Under the pieces are notes generated by a model. That model did no database searches, was not told the DNA's origin, and worked only from the letters and a program-made list of their open reading frames with translations. Made by a program: the position numbers and the translations under genes. A stretch of DNA of 44,347 bases from the NCBI GenBank assembly GCA_031290495.1, contig JAITNL010000123.1, forward strand, positions 1 through 44,347. The letters run 5' to 3'. The number at the start of each line of letters is the position of its first letter. Within the stretch, counting starts at the first letter, position 1. Origin of the DNA: Accumulibacter sp. Lineage in GTDB: Bacteria > Pseudomonadota > Gammaproteobacteria > Burkholderiales > Rhodocyclaceae. Below, piece by piece: positions 19,873 through 28,546 of this stretch.

Positions 19873-20994
19873 AAATCCTCATGTTTTCTTAACGAATATA
19901 AAACAGTATCAAGCATATACCGCTCTCCGGAAACGACGTAATTGTGATGCCGCAAAAAGTATTTGTTTTCAGGATGCAATTGCCAAAGATACAACGTAAT
20001 CTCAACAATATCTTCAGGTTTGTGATATAAGCATATCGCGAGCTTTGGGTTATCTCTCAGTAAAACTTTTTCCGCGCCTTTTAACGCTTCAAGTTCAGCA
20101 CCTTCGACATCCATCTTTATAAACGTGACCCTGTCCGCGCCGACTGTATTATCAATCGTGGCTGTGCAGACAATTTCTTCTCCTTGGCTATCAATTCGCG
20201 CTCCACCTGGATCAAATGTGCCTTCTTCTTCTAACTTCGCAAAGCGAAGCTCTGTTTCTTCGCTCCACACTGCTTTTTGAACCACGTGCAGACGCTCCAC
20301 GCCCTGTAAATCGGCAATAACACGTTTATAACTGTTAGGACTTGGCTCAAAACCGTATATTTTTTTGTAGTCACCGCCGCAAAACGAAATAAATTGTTTG
20401 ACAGAACCACCGCTTAACATACCGCAGTCTACATAAACCTCGCCTTTTTCAGGTAACATCGGCTCGCTGAAGTATTCCCTTGTGTGAATATAATTCGTAC
20501 ATCTATATGCGAATCCCGGTAAAAACAAACGTTTTTCACTAATTCCCCATGTCAGTAATTCAGAACAAATCTCCTCATAATAGGCAACATTTGAGATTAA
20601 AACATTACAGTCTTTATATTTCGCCCCAAGAAGTTCACGCGGCGCTATCGTTTGGAGTCCAAGACATTCATTCGGTTTTTCTTTTGCAAATCTCTTATCG
20701 CATACGGCTATTGGCTCTCCGCCATGTTTTTTCAAAAGCTCCAAGCACTCAGGCAGTGCGCGTCCAGCGCCATATAAAATTACCCCCCCCCCCCCCCACA
20801 CACCCCGCATATTCAATACTTAAAATCCGTTTCGAGGGATGAAAAAGCGCGTTTACTTCCATTGTCATTTCTTTCAAATATTTCAAGTCGCCCGTAAAAA
20901 GGTACAAAAGTCTTTTCCGAAAGATGTATCTTGATTCTTCGTCTGCCAAATTGTTATAAAAGTCATTTAACAGACCATATTCCTGTTTAGTCAT
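19860..20994 (-). CDS. FkbM-family methyltransferase with poly-G tract, frame OFF as sequenced
   Basis: The ATG at 20994 has AAGGAG seven bases upstream and opens a frame (MTKQEYGLL...) that runs into 15 G (plus-strand C at 20783-20797) and then stops after a short tail. The next frame continues with a Rossmann-like module (VILYGAGRALPECL), then an FkbM methyltransferase: VYVDCGMLSGGSV (SAM-binding), FEPSPNS, and FIKMDVEGAELEALKG near the end. A tract of 14 or 17 G would fuse the two into one protein, 377 residues at 14. In the sequenced state only an unlikely start near the tract (TTG 20816 or ATG 20810, no clear ribosome site) could give the catalytic part. FkbM enzymes O-methylate sugars or related groups; the acceptor is unknown. 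Confidence 0.8.
20783..20797 (-). repeat. Poly-G(15) homopolymer inside the FkbM gene
   Basis: Fifteen C on the plus strand (G on the coding strand), placed between the N-terminal helical segment and the Rossmann-like module. Lengths 14 or 17 restore the full reading frame; 15 terminates it early. It has the same length as the tract at 13797-13811. Confidence 0.9.
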
Positions 20995-21718
20995 TGCCCA
21001 ACTCCTTATGCCTTTCCAAATCATTTACAAACACTGCGTCAACGCCAAATGATTTCGCCTTGTTAAAATCATCGTCAGAATCAACAGTCCACGTTCTTAC
21101 CACAATGCCGATGGATTTGCACTTGTCAACATAACCCGGATAATCAAGTTGCCTGATGTTTGGGTGAACCCCATCTATCCCGGCTTTTTTACACAGCGCC
21201 GGGGAAACCAATATCCCGCCGCCGCACAGCAAGGCTGTTTTGGCTGTGCTGTCGATTCGCTTTACTTTTTCAACCGTGCAATGGTTGAACGACGACCAGA
21301 TAATCCTGTCAGCCAGGCTGTATTTACCCACCAGTTCAACACATTTTTGCTCTAACCCTTCATAAAAATGCACACCTGTTTTGAGTTCGATATTTATATC
21401 GATTCCTGACGGCTTCAACAATTCCAAAACCTCGTCAAGCGTTGGAATTGCCATGAATTTCGGTTCACTGATTCCACGTTTGTTAAAGTTGAAGTTTTTT
21501 AAGTCGCATAGTGTGTAATCCCGCACAAAACCTGAAGCATCGCTTGTTCTGTCCAATGTTTCATCGTGAATTACCACTACTTCGCCATCTTTTGTCAGTT
21601 GAACATCAAATTCAACGCCATCCGCGCCAAGTTCGATCGCCTTGGCGAAACCCGGAAGCGTATTTTCCGGCATCTGGCGATACGCGCCACGGTGTCCCCA
21701 AATCTGCATTACACCCAT
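20987..21718 (-). CDS. Glycerophosphodiester phosphodiesterase family protein
   Basis: GDPD enzymes hydrolyse glycerophosphodiesters to glycerol-3-phosphate and an alcohol such as choline or ethanolamine. The catalytic set is complete in the 243 residues: HRGA (H9, R10), PENT (E18), E36 and D38 in VEFDVQLTKDG, and H51 in VIHDETLDR. There is no signal peptide, so it should act in the cytoplasm, unlike periplasmic GlpQ. Two starts are possible: ATG at 21718, overlapping the previous gene by ten bases, or ATG at 21709, sharing one base with the previous stop (TAATG). In this locus it could supply the phospho-alcohol or free alcohol for the cytidylyltransferase, as GlpQ feeds the lic1 pathway in Haemophilus; that role is inference. 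Confidence 0.9.
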   Translation of the reverse strand: MGVMQIWGHRGAYRQMPENTLPGFAKAIELGADGVEFDVQLTKDGEVVVIHDETLDRTSDASGFVRDYTLCDLKNFNFNKRGISEPKFMAIPTLDEVLELLKPSGIDINIELKTGVHFYEGLEQKCVELVGKYSLADRIIWSSFNHCTVEKVKRIDSTAKTALLCGGGILVSPALCKKAGIDGVHPNIRQLDYPGYVDKCKSIGIVVRTWTVDSDDDFNKAKSFGVDAVFVNDLERHKELGND

Positions 21719-22686
21719 GCCGCCTTTCCATTGCGCACAATGCGGTCGTTACCCGCGCCAAATCTGATAAAATCAAGTTTCCTGATTTTCGTGTCAATAA
21801 GCAAAACATCCCAACATTCCTGCGTTCTGTCTCCCAGCGCGCGGCACGGTACAACCGCGCCATGTGGTTTATGCTCAAGAAAACACTCGCATTTTGAGCA
21901 ATTTATCGACACAATCGGAAACTTGCCGTTAGATAAATCATTGAACAGCAAATCGCAGTGATTATGTCCATTGATGAAAGCCAGAATATTATCCGCGTAC
22001 CTGTCCAGAATCGACATCAGACTCACGCGCCCGCGAATATCCTTTACCCACGCCTGCAAGCGCACCAGCGGCGTCAAGTGTGAAAACACAATCGCGTTGT
22101 AATCTTGCGGCATAAGGCTCAACACCGAATCAAGCCAATGAATGCAGCAGTCGCAAAAACCGTATCGCGATGATTCTTTGGGGTCAAAAGAATCCATGAA
22201 AATCAGGCGCAATTTTTGCTCATTATAATCTTCATAAAACCGTGGTTTTTTCGGATATACAATTTCGGTGTTACCCTTGAAATAGTTGTAATCGTGATTG
22301 CCGGGGACTATGTAAACAGGAACCCCCAGAGAGTTCATGTCACCTGTAACCCTGCCGGAAAACTCTTTTGTTTTCACCGCGGTCAACATTCCATCAGTTA
22401 AATCACCCAAGTGTATTACGCCGTCAAAGTTAACAAATTCATGCGTTTTCCGCAGACTGTATGCGGTATCTTCCCAGGTGCCGTTTATAACATAATGGGT
22501 GTCGGCGAGTAACGCAAACTTGAGTATACCGTTTTTATCAATTTTGTTTACACGTTCGTTTACAGTAATACACTCGCCGTCAATCCATCCTGATGGCATT
22601 GGTTCTGTTCGCCACGGTTCCCACTCCTGATCCGGCGCGTAATCGTAGGTGTATATCCATTGGTGGTTGTGTTTCTGGTTTGTCAT
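21709..22686 (-). CDS. Calcineurin-like metallophosphoesterase
   Basis: The 325-residue protein has every signature of the calcineurin-like phosphoesterase fold: the first metal ligands in LLADTHY (about residues 58-64), GDLTDG (about 93-98), GNHD (about 129-132), FSHLTP and NGHNH near the middle/end. No signal peptide or membrane helix. It is the first gene of the nine-gene block and lies 34 bases after pqiC on the same strand, so it may be read from the proB/pqi side or from a promoter I cannot see. Substrate unknown; cyclic nucleotides, phosphodiesters or UDP-sugars are all possible for this family. Coupling to the GDPD gene suggests phospholipid headgroup or glycan phosphate turnover. Confidence 0.85.
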   Translation of the reverse strand: MTNQKHNHQWIYTYDYAPDQEWEPWRTEPMPSGWIDGECITVNERVNKIDKNGILKFALLADTHYVINGTWEDTAYSLRKTHEFVNFDGVIHLGDLTDGMLTAVKTKEFSGRVTGDMNSLGVPVYIVPGNHDYNYFKGNTEIVYPKKPRFYEDYNEQKLRLIFMDSFDPKESSRYGFCDCCIHWLDSVLSLMPQDYNAIVFSHLTPLVRLQAWVKDIRGRVSLMSILDRYADNILAFINGHNHCDLLFNDLSNGKFPIVSINCSKCECFLEHKPHGAVVPCRALGDRTQECWDVLLIDTKIRKLDFIRFGAGNDRIVRNGKAAWV

Positions 22687-22720
22687 TTACGATAAATACC
22701 CCTTGTATGATGTTTCCGTC

Positions 22721-23419
22721 TCAAGGATGTGGATTTTCTTGAGGATCACTTTCCGAACACTCCGAAGCGCGCGAGCTTTCCCAGTTTCGCGCGTCAGCGG
22801 CGATTTGTTCGGCCAGCGCGGCGATCAGGCGCTGTTGTCCGAGTACCAGTTCGGAGTAACCGCCCGGAGCGGGATTTTCAAACTGGCCGCCGCATACCAG
22901 GCGTGCGTCGGCGGCTTCGTTGACAAAGCCCAAGGACCAAGCGGCGTCGAGGCGGACTTTATTGCCGGGCCAGGCGTCGAAACGGCGAACTTCGACTTTT
23001 ATCCTCAATACGGGGGGACGCGCGGGTTTGGCGAGACCGGCGGCATCCTGAGTTTTCAGGCGGGATGACAGTTCGGCTGACAGCGCGCGGCGCAATTCTT
23101 CACCCAGCGTCCCTGCCCAGCGCTCGCCCTCAAGAATGGCGACGCCGGTCGAACCCTGGCGCGTCACCAGTTGCGGCTGATCCAGCCCGGCTGAAATTCC
23201 GACGGCAAGGAGTTCGATCAGGAACGCGGCGGCGCGTTGGTCGGCCGGCGCTTTCTCAGATGCCGGAAGCAGGGTGTGATAGTGGATCGGCGCTGAGGCG
23301 CAAGCGCTCAACGTCAGCGCGCAGACGGCTATTCCAATGCGCTTTGAAAGGGTCTCGCCTCGCCGCGCGGCGGCGTTGTCTCCGGCGCGTCTCCGCGTTT
23401 TCGTTTTCAAATAATTCAT
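22721..23419 (-). CDS. pqiC: PqiC-like ABC-transport auxiliary lipoprotein
   Basis: A 232-residue outer-membrane-type lipoprotein. After a long basic n-region comes a hydrophobic stretch ending in the lipobox LSAC, with C40 the likely lipidated cysteine. The mature part matches the ABC_trans_aux (PqiC/YmbA) fold: HYHTLLPA, an LRIKVEVRRFDA strand and a helical C-terminus. Its start overlaps the pqiB stop by ATGA. PqiC works with PqiB in moving lipids between the inner and outer membranes. The N-terminal region before the signal is unusually long; a later start is possible. The symbol is assigned by position and family. Confidence 0.8.
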   Translation of the reverse strand: MNYLKTKTRRRAGDNAAARRGETLSKRIGIAVCALTLSACASAPIHYHTLLPASEKAPADQRAAAFLIELLAVGISAGLDQPQLVTRQGSTGVAILEGERWAGTLGEELRRALSAELSSRLKTQDAAGLAKPARPPVLRIKVEVRRFDAWPGNKVRLDAAWSLGFVNEAADARLVCGGQFENPAPGGYSELVLGQQRLIAALAEQIAADARNWESSRASECSESDPQENPHP

Positions 23420-25104
23420 CGTGATGGCTCCTGCTCGATGCCTGGCGCCGGCGATTCATCCGGGCGACCGCGCAGCAAGGATTCCGGGTAACGTCCGAGA
23501 AGATCGGTCAATACGCGCAGCGAGCGGGCGGCGCGTTGTACTTCCCGCAACGTCTGGACGAGATCGCGCGGCAATGGCGCGTCCTCCGCCAGCATTTCTG
23601 CCGCCGCGCCGAAGGTTCCTTGCGCCGCTTCCAGCGTCAGTTGCACACCGCGCAAGGTTTTTGCGGCTTCCGGCAAAATCTCGCCGTCGACCTGACTGAG
23701 CGTCTTGTTCAGCACGCGCAGCGTGTTTTGCAGCTCCACCAGCGCGGTATCGAGATTTTTGCCGATGGCCTCGAATGGCAGCTTGTCGATTTTGCCAACG
23801 ATACTGGCGAATTGTTCCTGCATACGCTCGAGGCTGCCGTCGACGGTGGGGAACGTCAGCGGACGCGCGGACGCGTCGAACGTCACCTTCGGCGTGTTGG
23901 GGACGTATTCGATCGAGACGTAAAGCTGCCCGGTCAACAGATTGGCGGGACGGGCTTGCGCGCGCATACCAAGCGCTGCCATTTCGCCCAGAAATCCAGC
24001 GATCCGTTGCTGCGCATCGAGGTCAGGTTGTTGCGGTTTTTTCAGTATGCGGCCAAGCCGTTGCGGATATATCTGGAGGTCGACCACGGTTGGAAATTGA
24101 CGTTTGAGCGCATCGTAATCCAGCGTTATCGACACCACTTTGCCAATGTCTACGCCCGAAAACAGGACCGGAGCGCCGATGGACAGCCCATGCAGCGACT
24201 GATTGAAGCGGAGCCGAAGGTAACGCGCCGGGCCGTCGGGCGGCGCCATCGCGGCCGCTTGATCGTTGGCCAGAACATAGCGCGCGTCCCGCGCTGCTGG
24301 TTCGCCCGGATCGTGTTCGGGCGCGGCGAAAGCGATTCCGCCAGAAACGATTGTGGCGAAGGACTGCGTTTTGAGCTTGATCCCGTCCGCGCCGAGTGAA
24401 ATATCCACGCCGCTGGCGTTCCAGAAACGGGTATTGGTGGTGACGAAGCGGTCGTATGGCGCGTCGATGAAGATTTGCAGACTGACGCTTTGACCGTCCT
24501 CGTCGAGTCGATACGAAGTCACGCGCCCCACCTGAACGCGCCGGTAATATACCGACGAACCGATGTCCAGTGAACCCAGGTCTTCGGCGCGCAGGATGAA
24601 TGACCGGCCAGGCGTGTCGCCGGCCACGGCGGGCGGCGTTTCCATGCCGGTAAAATTTTTGCGGACGATGGACGACGATCCACGGTCGACGCCGATGTAA
24701 GCGCCCGATAACAGGGTGTCGACGCCCGATACGCCGCCGCTGCCGATGCGCGGACGCACCACCCAAAAGCGCGTATCCGCGCGGGTCAGGTTTTCCGCTT
24801 TTTTATCCAGCGCAATCGTGGCGACGACGCGCGCGCCGTCCTGATCCTCTTCCAGCGTGATTCTGGAGACCGTGCCCACGGTCACATCCCTGAATTTGAC
24901 GGGCGTCTTGCCGACTTCCAGCCCGGCCGCCGTGCTGAACGCGACGGTGATTTCCGGGCCAATCGACAGCCAGGCGTTGACCAACATCGACACCCCGATC
25001 AACGCCGCCACCGCCGGCACCAGCCAGACCAGCGAGACCTGCCAGCGGCGGCGGATTACCACGGGATCGCCGGGTTCCTGCAGTTGTTCCGTTTCCCTGT
25101 TCAT
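23416..25104 (-). CDS. pqiB: PqiB-like MCE-domain lipid transport protein
   Basis: One N-terminal transmembrane segment (about residues 20-44, WLVPAVAALIGVSMLVNAWL) is followed by three MCE/MlaD repeats. The first begins near GPEITVAFSTAAGLEVGKTPVKFRD, the second near YYRRVQVGRV, the third near APVLFSGVDIGKV. A long C-terminal helical tail (about 430-545) would build the central needle, as in E. coli PqiB (546 residues; here 562). I use the ATG at 25104; an in-frame TTG two codons earlier is less likely. The integral partner PqiA, usually just upstream, is absent: proB lies there instead. The function, lipid transfer across the periplasm, is inferred from family. Confidence 0.88.
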   Translation of the reverse strand: MNRETEQLQEPGDPVVIRRRWQVSLVWLVPAVAALIGVSMLVNAWLSIGPEITVAFSTAAGLEVGKTPVKFRDVTVGTVSRITLEEDQDGARVVATIALDKKAENLTRADTRFWVVRPRIGSGGVSGVDTLLSGAYIGVDRGSSSIVRKNFTGMETPPAVAGDTPGRSFILRAEDLGSLDIGSSVYYRRVQVGRVTSYRLDEDGQSVSLQIFIDAPYDRFVTTNTRFWNASGVDISLGADGIKLKTQSFATIVSGGIAFAAPEHDPGEPAARDARYVLANDQAAAMAPPDGPARYLRLRFNQSLHGLSIGAPVLFSGVDIGKVVSITLDYDALKRQFPTVVDLQIYPQRLGRILKKPQQPDLDAQQRIAGFLGEMAALGMRAQARPANLLTGQLYVSIEYVPNTPKVTFDASARPLTFPTVDGSLERMQEQFASIVGKIDKLPFEAIGKNLDTALVELQNTLRVLNKTLSQVDGEILPEAAKTLRGVQLTLEAAQGTFGAAAEMLAEDAPLPRDLVQTLREVQRAARSLRVLTDLLGRYPESLLRGRPDESPAPGIEQEPSR

Positions 25105-25243
25105 CGCCAATTGTCCAAAAAGCCACGGTCAGACCCAAAGTAAAACTCAATGACCGAGGCGACGAGCCGACGCGGCGGCGCGGAAATCCACGAAAACGCG
25201 TGCCGCGTTTCAACCGGGGAATCCATGCGCCGCCCTTGTCAGG

Positions 25244-26383
25244 TCAATCCTGACTGGTCATCAAATTATCCCGGTGAATCATCTCCGGCTCGTCGAGGCA
25301 GCCCAGAATATTTTCGATCTCCGCGCTGGCGTGGCGCGCAATGCGCCGCGCGTCGCCGCCGCTGTAATTGATCAGGCCGCGCGCCACTTCCTTTCCTTCG
25401 GGCGAGACGCAGGCGACCGCCGCGCCGCGTTCGAACTCGCCTTGCACTTCGACCACGCCGATCGGCAGCAGGCTCTTGCCTTCACCCAGCGCCTTGACCG
25501 CGCCGGCATCGAGCAGCAAGCGTCCGTTGAGTTGCAGATGGTCGGCCAGCCACTGTTTGCGCGCGCTGCGCCGTGGCGTCCCGGACACCAGCAGGGTGCC
25601 GACCGCTTCGCCACGGGCCAGACGCGGTATCACGTCCGGCTCGCGCCCGCTGGCGATGACCGTATGCGCGCCGCTGCCCGCCGCGCGCCTGGCGGCGATC
25701 ACCTTGGTAATCATGCCGCCCTTGCCGTACTGCGTGCCCGCCCCGCCGGCCATCGCTTCCAGCGCCGGATCGTCCGCGCGCGCCTCGGCGATCAGCATCG
25801 CTCGCGGGTCCTTGCGCGGATCGGCGGTGTATAGCCCGCTCTGGTCGGTCAGGATGATCAGGCAATCGGCGTCGACCAGATTGGCGACCAGCGCGCCGAG
25901 CGTGTCGTTGTCGCCAAACTTGATCTCGTCGGTAACGACCGTGTCGTTCTCGTTGATGATCGGCACGACGCCGAGCGCGAGCAGCGTGGTCAGCGTCGAA
26001 CGCGCGTTGAGATAACGTTTGCGGTCGGCCAGATCGTCGTGGGTGAGCAGCACTTGCGCGGTGTGCAATCCGTGCGCCGAGAACGCGCTTTCATAGACCT
26101 GCACCAGTTCCATCTGTCCGACCGCGGCGCAAGCCTGCAATTCATGCACGGCGCGCGGACGTTTGCGCCAGCCCAGACGCCGCATACCGCAGGCGATCGC
26201 CCCGGAGGAGACCAGCACCACCTCTTTCCCTGGCGCGCGCAATTCGGCGATCTGCCTGGCCCATTCCCCGATGGCCGCCGTATCCAGCCCTTCGCCGTTG
26301 TTGGTGACCAGCGCCGAGCCGACCTTGATGACCAGCCGTTTCGCTTCGGCGACGCGTGTCGTGTTTGTCAAGTTCGTCGTCAT
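25244..26383 (-). CDS. proB: Glutamate 5-kinase
   Basis: ProB phosphorylates glutamate with ATP, the first step of proline synthesis. The 379 residues hold the amino-acid kinase domain ([12 protein letters not shown] near 16-27, [10 protein letters not shown] near 57-66, INENDTV near 145-151) and a C-terminal PUA domain (about 285-370, starting [12 protein letters not shown]). It follows obgE by seven bases, keeping the order rplU-rpmA-obgE-proB common in Betaproteobacteria. The start ATG has only a weak ribosome site, as expected for a coupled gene. No anomalies. Confidence 0.96.
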   Translation of the reverse strand: MTTNLTNTTRVAEAKRLVIKVGSALVTNNGEGLDTAAIGEWARQIAELRAPGKEVVLVSSGAIACGMRRLGWRKRPRAVHELQACAAVGQMELVQVYESAFSAHGLHTAQVLLTHDDLADRKRYLNARSTLTTLLALGVVPIINENDTVVTDEIKFGDNDTLGALVANLVDADCLIILTDQSGLYTADPRKDPRAMLIAEARADDPALEAMAGGAGTQYGKGGMITKVIAARRAAGSGAHTVIASGREPDVIPRLARGEAVGTLLVSGTPRRSARKQWLADHLQLNGRLLLDAGAVKALGEGKSLLPIGVVEVQGEFERGAAVACVSPEGKEVARGLINYSGGDARRIARHASAEIENILGCLDEPEMIHRDNLMTSQD

Positions 26384-26390
26384 TTTTCGC

Positions 26391-27554
<1,164 letters not shown>

Positions 27555-27815
27555 TCAGGCCGCCGCCACGATGCTGACGGTACGGTGCTGCTTGGGCCCC
27601 TTGAGCGCAAATTCGACGTGTCCGTCGATCAGCGCGAACAGCGTGTGATCCTTGCCGAGGCCGACGTTCAAACCCGGATGAAACTGCGTGCCGCGCTGAC
27701 GGACGATGATGTTTCCCGCCGAGACTTCCTGACCGCCATAACGCTTGACGCCCAGGCGTTTCGATTGCGAATCGCGACCGTTACGCGAACTGCCGCCTGC
27801 TTTTTTGTGTGCCAT
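27555..27815 (-). CDS. rpmA: 50S ribosomal protein L27
   Basis: The 86-residue protein begins [16 protein letters not shown] and continues with [11 protein letters not shown] and [12 protein letters not shown], the nearly invariant core of bacterial L27. The flexible N-terminus reaches the peptidyl transferase centre. The start lacks the Firmicute-type cleaved leader, as expected for Proteobacteria. It lies 29 bases after rplU in the standard pair. Start, length and neighbours all agree. Confidence 0.98.
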   Translation of the reverse strand: MAHKKAGGSSRNGRDSQSKRLGVKRYGGQEVSAGNIIVRQRGTQFHPGLNVGLGKDHTLFALIDGHVEFALKGPKQHRTVSIVAAA

Positions 27816-27844
27816 GTGACTCTTTCCTTTCCGTTGGCCGACGC

Positions 27845-28174
27845 TCAGGCGGGAATGCCGTCGATGCCAGCGATGCTGTCGATGCGGATTTCGGTGTAAT
27901 TTTGACGGTGTCCCTGATGCTTCTGATAATGCTTGCGCCGCCGCATCTTGAAGATCGTGACCTTGTCGTGACGGCCTTGCGCAAGCACAGTCGCCTTGAC
28001 CGCCGCGCCGGCAACGAGCGGCGCGCCGATTTGCACGGACTCGCCCTCGCCGACCATGAGCACCTGGTCAAGCGTGATTTCCGCGCCAACTTCTGCCGGT
28101 ATCTGTTCTATTTTCAATTTTTCGCCGGTGGCAACGCGATACTGCTTGCCCCCGGTTTTTATGACCGTATACAT
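27845..28174 (-). CDS. rplU: 50S ribosomal protein L21
   Basis: I start at the ATG at 28174, where the protein reads [14 protein letters not shown] as in other L21 proteins and GGAG lies upstream; an in-frame start seven codons earlier adds non-family residues. The core [22 protein letters not shown] is typical. At 109 residues it is a little longer than the usual 103, because the C-terminus carries about seven extra residues (after TEIRID, ending AGIDGIPA). It is first in the rplU-rpmA-obgE-proB operon, driven by the promoter at 28220-28247. Confidence 0.97.
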   Translation of the reverse strand: MYTVIKTGGKQYRVATGEKLKIEQIPAEVGAEITLDQVLMVGEGESVQIGAPLVAGAAVKATVLAQGRHDKVTIFKMRRRKHYQKHQGHRQNYTEIRIDSIAGIDGIPA

Positions 28175-28219
28175 GTTGTACTCCAAAAAAACCAAGAAAA
28201 AGTAAATCAGGAACCGCGC

Positions 28220-28247
28220 ATTATACGCATTTCACTTGTTGAGTCAA
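28220..28247 (-). promoter_or_regulatory. Sigma-70 promoter of the rplU operon
   Basis: On the minus strand TTGACT (plus 28242-28247) and TATAAT (plus 28220-28225) are separated by 16 bases, a near-perfect sigma-70 promoter. It lies about 46 bases before the rplU ATG. The MITE-like element begins eight bases upstream of the -35 box. Confidence 0.85.
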
Positions 28248-28254
28248 AGAGTGT

Positions 28255-28457
28255 TGTCACGAGTTTTCAATCTGTCCGGTTTTGCGGCACGTAATCTGTC
28301 CGCTATTCACAGTCACCTGAATGAGGTACGCGATGAGACGGACTGAGCTGTCACATGAGATACGGAAGAGCAAAAATCAGCGCCAGCCCTTCAGTCCGGG
28401 GTTTCAAACCGGAGTTGGTTTTACGATAAAAGCGGACAAGTCTGAAAACTCGTGACA
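28255..28457. mobile_element. MITE-like insertion-sequence remnant, 203 bases
   Basis: The ends are imperfect inverted repeats of about 24 bases: TGTCACGAGTTTTCA at 28255-28269 continuing to CTGTCCG, and the reverse complement at 28433-28457 ending ACTCGTGACA. A subterminal copy of AATCTGTCCG follows the left end. The inside holds only a 40-codon frame that looks like a transposase start (next entry). No clear target-site duplication was seen. A third copy of the terminal repeat is at 42541-42564. It occupies most of the gap between the rplU promoter and the pil operon terminator. Confidence 0.75.
28333..28455 (+). pseudogene. Transposase N-terminal remnant
   Basis: A 40-codon frame begins MRRTELSHEIRKSK, which resembles from memory the first residues of transposases that begin MRRTEL-EIRKM (helix-turn-helix, integrase-core type, often placed in ISNCY). 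After that point the family sequence is lost and the frame runs into the right terminal repeat. It is therefore a deletion derivative and cannot be active. The family assignment rests on about a dozen residues. Confidence 0.5.
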
Positions 28458-28491
28458 TGTTCAGTTTGCCGCAGGTCTGTATTGAACCGGC

Positions 28492-28527
28492 AAAAAAAAG
28501 CGGCTGCCGGTGTTATCCGGCAACCGC
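28492..28527 (-). terminator. Rho-independent terminator of the pil operon
   Basis: An eleven-base stem (28500-28510 with 28517-28527, one G-U-type mismatch) and a six-base loop are followed, in the minus direction, by eight T. It lies 20 bases after the pilY1 stop and is a strong classical terminator. Confidence 0.9.
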
Positions 28528-28546
28528 GCGATTTTGCCAGCGTGGA

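Noticed and set aside
24803-25213. Minus-strand frame upstream of pqiB as a possible pqiA remnant
   Set aside because: No PqiA features (no paired cysteine motifs or multiple helices); it is an out-of-frame shadow overlapping pqiB.
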